Shown: positions 1-11,929 of the stretch, in pieces
Position numbering within the stretch: position 1 is the stretch's first letter
Layout: the number at the start of each line of letters is the position of its first letter
NCBI GenBank assembly: GCA_037951105.1
Contig: JBAMJV010008509.1
Location: 1-64,000, forward strand
Length of the DNA: 64,000 nt
Source of the DNA: Echinarachnius parma
Lineage: Eukaryota > Echinodermata > Echinoidea > Clypeasteroida > Echinarachniidae
Reading direction: 5' to 3'
The notes under the pieces: generated by a model
The model's database searches: none
What the model was told of the DNA's origin: nothing
What the model saw: only the letters and a program-made list of their open reading frames with translations
Translations under genes and position numbers: made by a program

Positions 1-116
1 CCAGCAGCGGTGGCGGCAGTGGCCGCCGAGGCAAACCAACCTTAACCTGGAATGCAGCGAAGCCCAAACCAGATCAAGGCCCAAATAACGACAATAACCA
101 GAACAACAATCGGTAA
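1..116 (+). CDS. 3' part of an unidentified plus-strand coding exon
   Basis: One reading frame is open from the window edge and codes for a Gly/Ser/Arg stretch, then KPTLTWNAAKPKPDQ, then an Asn-rich run. The composition looks coding and unlike the AT-rich sequence that follows. The end is ambiguous. The sequence CGGTAAGGAG is both an in-frame CGG-TAA stop (TAA at 114-116) and a good splice donor (CG|GTAAGG, exon end at 112). It is therefore either a protein C-terminus or an internal exon of a gene lying mainly to the left. I do not recognise the family. The gene converges with DNAAF6. Confidence 0.5.
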   Translation, partial: SSGGGSGRRGKPTLTWNAAKPKPDQGPNNDNNQNNNR

Positions 117-3100
117 GGAGATGTAATAATACAAATTTGTTTTTGTATATGCATGTGCACTTCAATAGGGAAATATATTATTGTTGGTTACTAACTCCAA
201 CATTTTACTAGGGTTTAGGGTTTGGGTCAGATTATGTCTTTAAATTCAAATCAAGTTTAGAAGAAAATAACCATCAGAATAAGGTAAAAGCTAGGGACCA
301 ACACACATAGGTACATTACAGTAGCATTGTGTGGAGATCAACCTCTTCCGCCTGCTGCACTATCCAAAACATAAACAATTTTTGTCGGCCGTTTTCTCCC
401 TAAATTTACCAGCAAATGCAAACAAACTTTCGTTTATGTGATCCCTAAGTCATATACTTTGATAATAATTACCGACTTTGTTGTTTTGAAGATTGCAAAA
501 TGTAGAAAAAAAAGGATTATTTCCCGTCTGTTTTCATTACCGATGCATCCTAACACACAACGTTCAACTGATGAACGGTACAGTGTATGAATAGGCAGTA
601 TAGTAATCTCCCGTGTATTACCATAATTGCGTGTAAATGGTCCACCTGAGTGGACCATATACTTTGCAGATGTGGGGACCAACAAGTATAGGAACAACAC
701 TGGCTTATATATTTAAGTACCATAATTTTATATTTAATAGAAGTACAACACTTTGGAAAGGGTTGCATAATTCATTAAAAATGCAACTAATCATCCAACT
801 TATGGAACTTAACAGGGCCCTGTGTTTAAGCCCCGTTTAAGCGCCAGTGTTTGCAAGTGTGCCAATCCTACACACGTGTCAGTAAAAATTGAAGCTAGCA
901 GCCCCAAAATAATATATTCCCCTAAAGTGTGCATTGCCAGTAGTTGTCCAGCTTTAATTCTGCCATTGATCTAGAAATTATATTATGAGGCACATTATAC
1001 AACAGTACTATATTATTACATTTTATTATTACCTTTTAGACTATAACAAAACCTTTTAATAATGAGGTATTTTTGTTGGTCATACATGTAGCTTGATTAC
1101 ATTCTTTAATATTCTTAAACCCTGATGTATATTAGATACTTGTTAAAAGGTATAATTCTCATGGTCCCAAAGTCGGTCCTGGTTGCTTTTAATGAGGTTC
1201 CACTGTTTAGCCCATGAGTTTTTACTATAATATACCCTTGGAAAATAGTTTAAAAGCTGTTTATTTTTTCTATCTTCTACTTTCTTTGAAGGCCCGTATT
1301 TGGAAGGCCCGTATTTGTGAGAGATACACATAACAGGGTGATTGCTGATAGGGACAATGCCGTGGTCGATGAATAGATGTCAATGCAACGTCGCTGCATG
1401 CTTCGTTCCAAGAACGGACTCGAAATGGTGTAGAGAAGATCATGGGTCATTGTGTGCAACTAGAAACCAGGACAAATTAATCTAGACATATATAATAACA
1501 CATAGTTTTACTACATCCTGTTGTTTTTCAGTCTTTTAAAAGTAAGAATATTAAATATATGAAAGCATGTCATATACACTCTGTCCTAATATGTCTAACC
1601 TTTAAAGATAATGTGAAGTTCTGCTTACTAATTAGCCATGATATCAGGAAAAACAAAAAGCCAGAAGCGATGTCCCCAAAGACCCCATGTATAGGAGCTT
1701 GTCAGAATGTGGCATGTATGAAATAATCAAGTACAAATAATTTATTTCTGTGAATCAAACTAATTTGTGTGTAATATGATATGATACACCAAACTTATAC
1801 TTTTGTCAAATTTCTGTAATAGATCAATTGTATTTGGATACACAAATTATTGCAGATATCTGCCACTGAAGTCCTCTACATATATTTCCAGCATACTTTA
1901 CAGGTGGCAAATACATGTATATGTACGTCTTTAGTCAAAGGAATAGCAATGTATAAAGTTTCAAAGCTAGCATAATATTATTGAATTTAAAAGTAGGCCG
2001 AAATAATGAATGACTCGAGTATTAAATTGAACCTGAATTTGAAGGGGAGAAATTAATTAATAGATTCTATCATTGACACCACAAACACTACAATACGACA
2101 GCTAGCATATATTTGTTAATGATCAGGGTGTTCTGTTCCTTCTGTCTTATAGCCATTATTATTTGAAAGTATGATTTTAGGACTATCTAATATGCAGATT
2201 GGATTGATATTTTGTAGTTATTATAAATAATATACTAGTGCATGTACAAATTATGTTTATTGTGGATAACCTGATGCCATTTCCTCGCCATGATTTTAAA
2301 TATGTTTGTGGAGTATTAATAAATTGTATTTATGTAAAAAATATTTCACTGAACAGAGTATTTCCTTACAAGTCTCAAAAGGGATGTGCTGACCCTAAAT
2401 GTACTACATGTACTATCAGCACAGGATGAAAGAAAATAGCAATTAACAAGTTGATTTGATGAAATTTTAAATTCCCATATCACATGTGATAGAAATCATA
2501 ATTAAGAAATAAAGCGAAATGATCAAATTATATATACAAAATATTGGACAATACAATACAATATCAGGCCTACAAAATGATTTCCAATAATAGAATTCTA
2601 CGTATTTGCATGTTTGTATACTGTATGTATGTGTGTGTGTGTGTGTGTGTGTGCTTGTGTGCGTGAGTGTGTGTGTGTGTGTGCGTATGCAAGCATACTT
2701 GTGTGTCGTATTATATGTGTTGGCCAGTGCATGCGTGTATGAGGGCAAATAACAAGAACAAAAAGGGTGCGTGTGTAAGGTGAATTTTGAATGAGGGCTT
2801 ATTGTTGGGGACAATATTTCCAGTTTCTTGTAAGCTACTTTCAGATAACCACAATACTGCAAAAAGCCTACAATATGGAGTACATATAAATAAAATATGA
2901 AATATATATGAAAGACACTAATTTATTCATCGATGGACATAAATCACATAAAGGACGGATGGTTTAATAGTGTATCTCATTGCCTACAATACACTGCATT
3001 TCCTATAGAGTTAATTAATATATGGTACACCATGTTCCCATAGTGAATTGATAGACATATTTTGATCCAATTAGTCATTGCATATCTCATATTCCAGTTT

Positions 3101-3342
3101 TAGAACAGATGAAAAGTATTGAACCATTATGTATGACTTAGCCACACATGCCTCAGAGACATCTTTGGCTGAATGTACATTATATACATAGTATGAAACA
3201 AGTACCGTATATGAACTATGTTCATTTTCACTGTTAGATATTTGCTCTTCAGAGTCCTGCCCATCGCACACTATATATACAATCAGATTTAAAATTCAAT
3301 GAAGATCTGTCCATCTCAACTGAAGTAAGGCGTGTGTCATTA
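117..3342. other. AT-rich spacer or UTR/intron with a GT microsatellite
   Basis: No convincing exon is visible on either strand. The stretch is AT-rich and contains a (GT)n/(TGTGCG) microsatellite at about 2628-2690. Open frames here are short and are by-products of the low-complexity sequence. The part next to position 116 may be the 3' UTR or an intron of the left-hand gene. Confidence 0.5.
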
Positions 3343-3593
3343 AAGGCCCGGGTCACATATCACTGGATAGCGTAACGAATGCCCTACAGAGAGTGAAATG
3401 TTTAATCTGTGTGTCTCCGTTCGCGTGCGTTTCTCGTCCGTTCCTTGTCGGGCGATAAACGTTGCTCTATCTGGTGGAATGTTTTGTGCATGAAGCAACG
3501 GGGACAACTTTCACCACCGGTTAATTTGATTTTGCAAATTTTCTATTCATCAGGCATTCGTTTACGCTATCCAGTGATATGTGATTGGGCCTT
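3343..3593. mobile_element. MITE with ~42-bp terminal inverted repeats
   Basis: The ends are near-perfect inverted copies, starting AAGGCCC and continuing through CACATATCACTGGATAGCGT to GAATGCC. TA flanks each side as a likely target duplication. The roughly 170-bp interior has no coding potential. It is a non-autonomous DNA transposon of unassigned superfamily. Confidence 0.8.
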
Positions 3594-3799
3594 TAGGCAT
3601 GTAGTTTAGTTTAGATCCTTAATTAATCGTTTGTCGGATTGGATCAGATCATGTAGTTTAGGTTGTGCTTGCACGTACAGTAGGATCAGGTAGAACCTTC
3701 TTTTACCACATATGTAACCTTCATTATTCATATCACTGCACACAAAGTTTATCCAATTATCCTTTTTTAATCGCAGAATGAACTATTTTCCACAAGAAA

Positions 3800-4300
3800 A
3801 TTAAGGTCTCCTTGCTCTGTCCAGTGATTGCCTTCGCTTTGTCCAACTTGTACCACAGAAAGAATTTTGTCCGCAAGATATTTGAGGGTCGATCATCAGA
3901 TGTTGGCAAATTATTAGTCTATGGTCATCCATAGAGTGACCGCTGTGTTTGCCTTTGCAGTATGCAACTTGAAGTTGTGCAACCTTTGTAAGTTTGTACC
4001 GCAGAATTAATTTTTCTTCCAACAAACAAAGTGAGGGTCATCATAAGTTGACTAATTAAGTCATAGTCCCTGCTGGTTAATTGACAATCAAAATCTCTTT
4101 CACACTGTCCAACTGAAGTCACACTCTTTTTTGTTAAAGTTTGTATCTCAGAATTCTCTGGTCGTTTGGAGTGTGACTCCTTCGCACTGTCCAACTAATT
4201 GTACCACAGAATTTTTTTTTTTCCAAAAGAAATTTGAGGGTCATCAAAAGTTGACAAAGTCGTAATCCCTGGACATCCTGAGGGTGACGGTCAGTGTCTC
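3800..4300 (-). repeat. Degenerate tandem copies of the DNAAF6 terminal exon
   Basis: Three related blocks lie in tandem at about 3880-3960, 4025-4110 and 4230-4300. The rightmost is the true end of DNAAF6. The middle block still reads SRDYDLISQLMM beside the real SRDYDFVNF, and the third is more decayed. Flanking intronic words (TCCAACT, GTACCACAGAA, TTTGAGGGTCATCA) are repeated with them. This is local duplication of the exon end plus its 3' flank, decaying with distance. Confidence 0.7.
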
Positions 4301-7300
4301 CTTGTCTCCGTCCCACTGCGCCCGGCCGTTCTTGCTGTCCACAGGATGGGGAAGGTGGAGTCCAAGTTTGCTAAAAATGGAAATGTAATATATATACATG
4401 AATCAGGCTTAGCAATTAGCATGGTTAAAATTGAGATCCAAATCACAAAAATTATGTTTTATATCACTGACTGGAATTAAAAATAAAAGATAGGATTTTA
4501 ATAAATGATAGGATTTTAATAAATGATTGGATTTTATGGCAATTTCCTGATAATAAACTTGTTTCCAATGAAAGATTACGAATAAATTACAGTAAAAAGA
4601 TATTGAAATGAAATATAAAATATCTCTTGGATGTTGAAAATAAGTGGGGGTCCCATATATGAATATAAATTTTATAAACATTCATAGTTGTAGGTAAAAA
4701 GTCAATAATAATATAATAATAAGAAGAAAAATAATAATATTTATAATAATAGTAACAATAACAAATAAACCATACATACTATTTTTAACCCACAACCAAA
4801 AGATAACCTACTGCTTAGGTGTCCGACAGTCCAGGAACTTGTCCTTCACGTCCAGCTCCACGTCTTTGTACTGGACACCTGGTAGCTGGATCTTGACCTG
4901 GAAAGAAATATGAAAAGCATTAAAATGCTATTAATGTTCATGCACAACTTGTAAATTATATTTTTTTGTGCATTAGGTTAAGATTTTGTCTCTCTTATAG
5001 TATTGTAACAACTTTAATGAATTAGTTGGGTCAATAAGCATGCTTTCTATGACATTAACAAAGCTGCTATTTAACCTATGAAGTTTTGATAAAAGTTTAA
5101 ATAACATTTTAAAGATCCTGTTCACATTTTGTAAAAACTAATTATGCTGTAAATGTGTCTAAATGAAGACAAAAACAATGATGTACAACAGCAAAAATGT
5201 TACAGCATGCATTGTCATTTTAATTTTGTTTAACAAATTCAATAAAAGAGATTACACTCTTACCACCAGGTCTTCACATGATGCTGTGGCGTTGGTTTTC
5301 CGTCCCATCTGCAGGAACATGTCTTCTGTGCACACAGCTTGCTTGAAGATGATGTCGTATCTATAAAACAAGAACACACATCATACAATGAGCTAATGCT
5401 GTCTACCACCATTAACTAGCACACATCATCACATAACACTTTAACTCAATCTAACAACATAATAATTTAAAACATTACAAATTGAATTTATGCAAATTAT
5501 AATATAGAAAAGTATATCTCGTTTAATCATATATGCTAAACATTTACTTTGTTTTCATTGTGGCCCACTCGGGCAAGTTCTAAATAAAGATACCTCAATC
5601 TGGTGGCCCATAACAAAGTAAAACATTATTAATAAGCCTACCCACATCTACGATGTAAATGGTCATTCTAGCCACTTAAACGCAATATGCAATATTGCAA
5701 CGGGATTTGCTCCCGGGTCTTCCATCTCTCACCACAGCCATCCACTCGCTGGTCAAACCCGACAACCACATCCCGTTTAGTTCTTTTATACACTAGGGAT
5801 TCGCAGCTAACTCTCCCCCAATCAGACACATTACAAGTAGTTTGCCTTTATAGCGGCCCTTGCCTTTATTCTTGCCAGAGGACTCCTTACGTTTGTACAG
5901 TCGATCAGGCGCGCATCTCGACTATGCGCCTGATTCCGTCTCGGTGCATCCAGCTAGCTCGCACACACGTCTTGTCCCGACAACGGCCTTAGACCCAACT
6001 CCCTCAAATTTGACTATGACGTGACTCTATCTATCTTCCACACACCGCCGTACTCCGATATCCACGTCCGTCGGATCAGTGCGCGTGTGGAGATCGTGTG
6101 TGCGCGCTAACCAGCTATACCAAGCTCACATGAAATACACATCATACACTACTATACTCTGATACACAACTAAACATGCCCTATCCACAACAGTACATCA
6201 GCTCGCAGCATGCAATACGGTACAACCCTTTTCACATCTGTGACACTACAATTTACAACGGTTCAAGCACAATGATTAAAAGCGCAGTTACAATTTCGTC
6301 ACATAACCCCCTCCCAAGATAAGTCTGTCCTCAGACTTACATGGCTATACGGAAAAACGAAATTCTAACTTGCACAAACATTTTCAAAATAACTACTTAT
6401 AATGTTCACTTAAGCATTCTCCTTTAAACTTAAAACATAATCAAAACATTTCTCAAAACACCCTTATGCAATTCCATATCCAACTTTTCCAACAGAAACT
6501 GTATGTCATGCTCATCAAGCATTACAAACTAAAAAATCCACATATATACAAATACCTAACCCAATTATTAACTTTCCTTATTTCCAATAACAAACATGTT
6601 TTCCCCAATCACATTAAAACAATAAAAACTGCCGACGGAATCACTTTAACTTGTTTAACATAAGCTACCAAAATTAACGCCAAACGATTCAAATTCATTG
6701 ACAAGATCGCATGCAAGATCGTACAATTATCTATTTACAAACAACAATTAAAACCACTTGTCATCATATATGCTTGACTGTAAACATATGTCTATATACA
6801 ACATTCAACAATACGCCTGACAAAAACTACTGCTCATTGACCACATGCAAGGTCGTACAAGATATCTCCGGACACAGAACGAATGGTAGCCGAACGGTCA
6901 CATCAATGGCATTTCAATAAATTCTAATAGCGTTTTGGGCATAAGAAATCAAACTATACATCATCAAGACTGTACTACATAAGACTTAAATATTAACTCT
7001 GTCTTACCCCAATACTATCTCCTAAACAATCTGAGGTATCAGTCTCAATAAAACATAAACAATTATTAAATGCGAATACATAAAATTAAAACACTGCACG
7101 TTTCATATTCTATTTAAAACATAACTTGGCATATACAAATCCACGATAACGATCTGTCAAGTTTTCTTTAAACTCAAAAGAAATACATGATCATGAAAAC
7201 AACAATTATCAAAACGATATAAAAATGAAAAGGCTACTTAATGGAAGCCAATATACAATGCTATATACAATACACAAAATATGAAACGACTCTCAATCAG

Positions 7301-10300
7301 CAAAATGTCTCTGAGTACTGATCAATTTAAGGACAAAGATATCCCTAAATCATGTTAAAAGTTCTTCTAAATTAAGGACAACGGGATGTCCTTTAATCCT
7401 TTCGGGCCGAACGTTCAATAGTTTAAAGGACGACGGAATGTCCCTAAACATGATCATTTAAAGTTCATACAATTTTTAAAGACAACGGGATGTCTTTAAA
7501 TCATTTAAATCGAAAGTTCCGGTATTGAGTTTATTTAATATTCAATGGGTCCGTCTTCGGTGGTCTCGCTTCGGTGAAAGGCTTGCCCACGCGATCTCCG
7601 TCTGCTATCTGTATCCAGGTCTCCTATCGGATCATTGGAACTATAGTCATCTCCGCTTCCGACACATGCCGTTCATCCGTTGAGGACGCCTCGCTCAGTC
7701 TCCCCCTCCTAGTAGTCAAGACTACTTCGGATTCCTGGATCCACGACTTCGTCGACGTTCCCTCCGGGTATGGCTTCAGATGCTTCGAATGGACTACCCA
7801 CTTCCATCCGATCGGTGACTTCAGACAGCATGTGGATAATCGGGTGAGGGCCTCTCTACTTTCGTGGTCATCTAAAACTCTGCCTCTTGGTGCTGAAAGG
7901 ATTGGAAAGCCACACGGACACCCTGACATGGAGCTGAGATATGGGAGCCTTTCATGCCGTCCTTCCGTGGGGAGCTTCTCGTTTGTGCACGCATTTCGTC
8001 CTCGCCATTAGACCTGATGTCCGCACTACATGGCCTGTAATACCACCAATTGCCCCTCGTGTGATTCCTTCATCACCCCTGTAGGTCGACACCTGTGGTA
8101 TTCGCATGTGACTCTGCGACATATCGTCTCCGCGATATCCATGCTGCACTAGAGCCTTCTCCCTTGTGTGGCAGTCACTTCCTGCCTCCGTCACCAAGAA
8201 CACGTCGTCCGTCATCTCCTGTTCACCGAGAAGACATCGTTGACTCAGTCTTGACGTCACTAATCCATCACCCCTTCTGGTACTGGTGCACACTCTGCCA
8301 CTCTTCCCTGTATGTCTACCGCATACACAAACTGGAACGGAAGAGTGTGTGCGCCGTTAATCCTGGGTTCACATGTGGCCATCAACTATCTGTAGGGACG
8401 GGGTATGGGGTGTGTGCCCTTTTTCAGGCTAAACCGTGCACTCATGTGGGGCTCCATCGATGTGAACGCTGCTATATCGTCTTCAACGTCAAGCTATTAC
8501 GTTTTCATCACGTAGGTTTCATCAGTTTTAGCTCTCTCGGCTAGCCATACAATTCCCTCGGGATATCTAGGCGTACAGCCTGGCCGGTCGGCGAACGTAC
8601 GTGATGGTGGCGAGGTCATACGACCCTGGTCACACCCAATCTCCACCCACACTGCACTGGGCTGCACCTTGGCTGCACTCGTATCAATGGGGGCCTGTGT
8701 ATGGGGGAGGTTCTTTCTTGATTAACATCTATTTTACATCAATATGCGTGTATACACTATATACATCGTTTATGAGGGCGATCTCTACAACCCGGGTTTG
8801 GCTATCGCCTGTGTGTGTGGTGGGTGAGAGCGTCGGGGGTGTGCGTGGAGGCTATAGCCCGTGTAGTTCTCCAGCATCAGGTTTGACCTGGCATACCCAC
8901 TGTATGGAAGCGCATTCTTCTCAGTGGTATAACGGGTGTGTGCCGTTGTGTCTATCGCCCGATCTGTGTGTGGCGGGTTGGGGCGTCGGGGGTGTACGTG
9001 GAGTCTAGCCCGTGTGGTTTGTATTGAAGCGCATCCTTCCCCGTAATATCTCGGTGTGTGTGTCTACAACCTGGGGATTCCCATCGCCCGGTTCTCTGTG
9101 TGCGTTCCCACACGTCCGCCATTTTCTCTGGCCCTTTCTCAGGCGGTGTATCCCTCAAGCCGTATTTCAGGCAATTCAAAAGACTTCTGGGCAATCTTTC
9201 AGCCTCAAATTCTCGGTATCTCCTGCGGGGAGTTTCGGCCCATCTTTCAGGCGCTCTTTGTAGCTTAAATCCTCGTAGTGTATCCCACCGCTGCCACCAA
9301 TGCAACGGGATTCGCTCCCGGGTCTTCCAATTCTCGCCACAGCCATCCACTCGCTGGTCAAACCCGACAACCACATCCCGTTTAGTTCTTTTATACACTA
9401 GGGATTCGCAGCTAACTCTCCCCCAATCAGACACATTACAAGTAGTTTGCCTTTATAGCGGCCCTTGCCTTTATTCTTGCCAGAGGACTCCTTACGTTTG
9501 TACAGTCGATCAGGCGCGCATCTCGACTATGCGCCTGATTCCGTCTCGGTGCATCCAGCTAGCTCGCACACACGTCTTGTCCCGACAACGGCCTTAGACC
9601 CAACTCCCCCAAATTTGACTATGACGTGACTCTATCTATCTTCCACACACCGCCGTACTCCGATATCCACGTCCGTCGGATCAGTGCGCGTGTGGAGATC
9701 GTGTGTGCGCGCTAACCAGCTATACCAAGCTCACATGAAATACACATCATACACTACTCTGATACACAACTAAACATGCCCTATCCACAACAGTACATCA
9801 GCTCGCAGCATGCAATACGGTACAACCCTTTTCACATCTGTGACACTACAATTTACAACGGTTCAAGCACAATGATTAAAAGCGCAGTTACAATTTCGTC
9901 ACAATATCCTGGCTGTATTGGTACATAGACAATGCATGTGTTGGCAGTCGATGATCAATCACCAACCATGCGTTGTCTATGTATTGCGTACAGCACACAA
10001 TGGAATTGTAATGTATGTATGAGTGTGCTTACTCTGGTTGTGGACGAGGGTCATAGATGTCCTCAAACTCTGATCCCTCTGGCACTGCGTCGGCATCCCA
10101 AATGTCCTTGGTATCTCTAACAGATTTCTCAGCTTTATATGGATGAATGAACACAAATTTGAAATTTGAAAAGCAGAAAATACAGAATTAACAATATGAG
10201 ATTTGTATCACATTTATAACATTCCATTGTGAAATTTAAACAAAGCAACATCCCAAATATCCTGACTATCTCTGATGGATTTATTATTTTTCTGTGCACT

Positions 10301-11929
10301 GTATAGCATGAAAGTGTTTGAGAATAAAGTCTGACAAGTTTGCTCATGCTACAAAAATAATTTACAGGGCTGACTGACTTACTATATAATACCATCTATG
10401 TGAAACATTTATTGTGAACATTTGTTTAATGAAACACATGTCTGCAATTCACTACTCAAGTATCGCAACACAAATGATATTACAAGTTTATATCACTTTT
10501 TCATTCACTTTGTTTGCCTGTTTTATTTTATTTTTTTCTGGTCAGTATTTGTATGTTGAATTATCTATATCAAGTATAAAAAAAATTTCAAATATGTTCA
10601 ATAAGTGAGTGAATTGAAGTAAGCAAAATAAAATGCAGAATAAACTTTATTACTTTAAAGGGACTTAGTAACATTGTCCAAATCCTCAAAATAAAATTGT
10701 AATTCTAGCAGTTCCTTTATACCTTGTTGTATTCGTATTAACAATAAAATCATGGGACAGCTTTCGGTTTTTCAAATTTCCCTTTCATTACAAAGATATG
10801 TATGATTGAAGTATTTAGATAAGAAAATCTCCGGGCGAGATTTTCATCCCTGTACAAAGTGAATGCAGTGAGTTGGTGAATATCACCCAATATCACTTTG
10901 CATTTTCGTTCATTACTTGGCCATACATTGTCCATTTGACCTGAAATTTTCACACAATACCCTGAGGACATATGAGATAACAACAGTATACATTGCATCA
11001 ACCATTCATCAGTTTTTGCACATCTCAACAAAGTTACTAGATCCCTTTAAGGTTACTTTAATGAATACGCTTAGTCAATAAAGTGTACCTTTGGTAGCTG
11101 GTTCCTTCTTCACTGGTCCTATGGAGCCGGGTCCAATAGCTGCTGGTCCAGCTGATAGCTGAAAATAGTAGAATGAAAGGGATCGAGGTAATAACTTTGA
11201 ATCGACCAAACTCGCCTGTATTCAAATAATTAAGTTAATTTGAACCAAACACCCGAGTGGCTTCGTCTCTCACATCCACATTTTAGTATGATCAAAGAAG
11301 GCTCCACTTGGCCATGGGTCACATTGTGTAAAATTGTAGTTAAATATTTATATTGTTTCATTGTTTAATGAACAATGTTTTTTTTTATTTTGTATAATTA
11401 TTACAATTGATTATTGCAATGTGATATGTCTCAAACTTACAGATTACATGAAGATGAAAAAGGAGGAGAAATAATAATAATAATGTAGTATTTATATATG
11501 CATATCACAGATGTTTCCATGTACTGTTAGAAATTGAAAATAAAAGGAATGTTCAGCATACTATATTGCGTAGTAACTTTAAGCCCGGCGCAGACAGAGC
11601 CGACTCAACCCGATCCGACTGGTTTAAATCAGGCTAGAGTTGGGCCCGGTCGGTCAGAGCAGATTTATCGCGTTGAATTGGCCCCAACTGTCTCTCGACT
11701 GGCAAAATGTGTGTCGCAAAGCACTGAAAACTGAGCCGATCGGAATGACAACCAGTCGAGTCGGCTCTGTCTGCGCCGGGCAATAGATAACGGAGTACAA
11801 GGAGGAAGAAGAGGAGGAGAAAAAGAAATGTAACATATCTACCTGCAAATCTTCCTCATCACTCTCCACATCCTTATCATCTCTTAGAAGGCCCGCTAGA
11901 GCTGTAATGCTTGTCCCAGTAAAATCCAT
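4244..11929 (-). CDS. DNAAF6: DNAAF6 (PIH1D3) dynein axonemal assembly factor, six coding exons
   Basis: The product is a 182-residue PIH-domain protein. The family acts in the cytoplasm with HSP90-type chaperones to preassemble axonemal dynein arms. Coding exons in transcript order are 11843-11929, 11089-11158, 10033-10114, 5264-5360, 4812-4897 and 4244-4370. All joins are GT-AG and in phase. The start is the ATG at 11929, giving an acidic N-terminus (DDKDVESDEEDLQ). Next come a Gly/Pro segment (GPGSIGP), the acidic EGSEFEDIYDPRPQPEYDI block, TEDMFLQMG, and the CS-like core DVELDVKDKFLDCRTPK followed by LGLHLPHPVDSKNG. The end is MSRDYDFVNF and TGA. This order matches vertebrate PIH1D3, whose human form is about 214 residues. 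One intron carries the LTR element, and the terminal exon has decayed tandem copies downstream. Identity is by recalled family sequence and I regard it as firm. Confidence 0.92.
5696..6303 (-). repeat. LTR (3' in element orientation)
   Basis: This is the left-hand copy of the LTR, 608 bp, preceded by the ATAT target duplication. On the plus strand it begins TGCAACGGGA and ends CGTCACA. Confidence 0.88.
9301..9903 (-). repeat. LTR (5' in element orientation)
   Basis: This is the right-hand copy, 603 bp and nearly identical to the one at 5696-6303. It is followed by ATAT. The adjoining primer-binding-like site defines it as the 5' LTR on the minus strand. Confidence 0.88.
10659..11046. mobile_element. 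MITE with TTAA flanks (AGGGACTTAGTAAC family), copy 1
   Basis: Terminal inverted repeats AGGGACTTAGTAAC and GTTACTAGATCCCT lie between TTAA tetranucleotides. A second copy of the same family, sharing interior words such as ATTGTCCAAATCC and GAGTTGG, is at 58621-58957. TTAA flanks are typical of piggyBac and Kolobok targets. It lies in a DNAAF6 intron. Confidence 0.82.
11583..11781. mobile_element. Short MITE, GCCCGGCGCAGACAGAGCC family, copy 1
   Basis: The ends are inverted copies of GCCCGGCGCAGACAGAGCCG. The interior is GC-rich and has repeated CCGAC/GTCGG motifs. A diverged relative is at 42097-42318. It lies in the first DNAAF6 intron. Confidence 0.8.

Larger units (their letters stand above)
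5696..9903 (-). mobile_element. Gypsy-like LTR retrotransposon, incomplete, in a DNAAF6 intron
   Basis: Two direct repeats of about 605 bp bound a 3.0-kb interior. Read on the minus strand, each LTR begins TG and ends CA. A primer-binding-like site, TTGGTGGCAGCGGTGG, follows the 5' LTR (just left of 9301). A purine tract, TTGGGAGGGGG, precedes the 3' LTR (just right of 6303). ATAT flanks both sides as a 4-bp target duplication. Near 7800 the minus strand reads VVHSKHLKPYPEG, resembling a Gypsy integrase C-terminus. The interior is too short for a full gag-pol, so this is a broken or non-autonomous fossil. The two LTRs differ at only a handful of positions plus one short indel, so the insertion is recent. 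It lies in the same orientation as its host gene. Confidence 0.85.

Noticed and set aside
7574-9597. Plus-strand frames of 145-179 residues in the LTR element
   Set aside because: The primer-binding-like site and purine tract put the element on the minus strand, so these are antisense shadows, partly inside the LTR.
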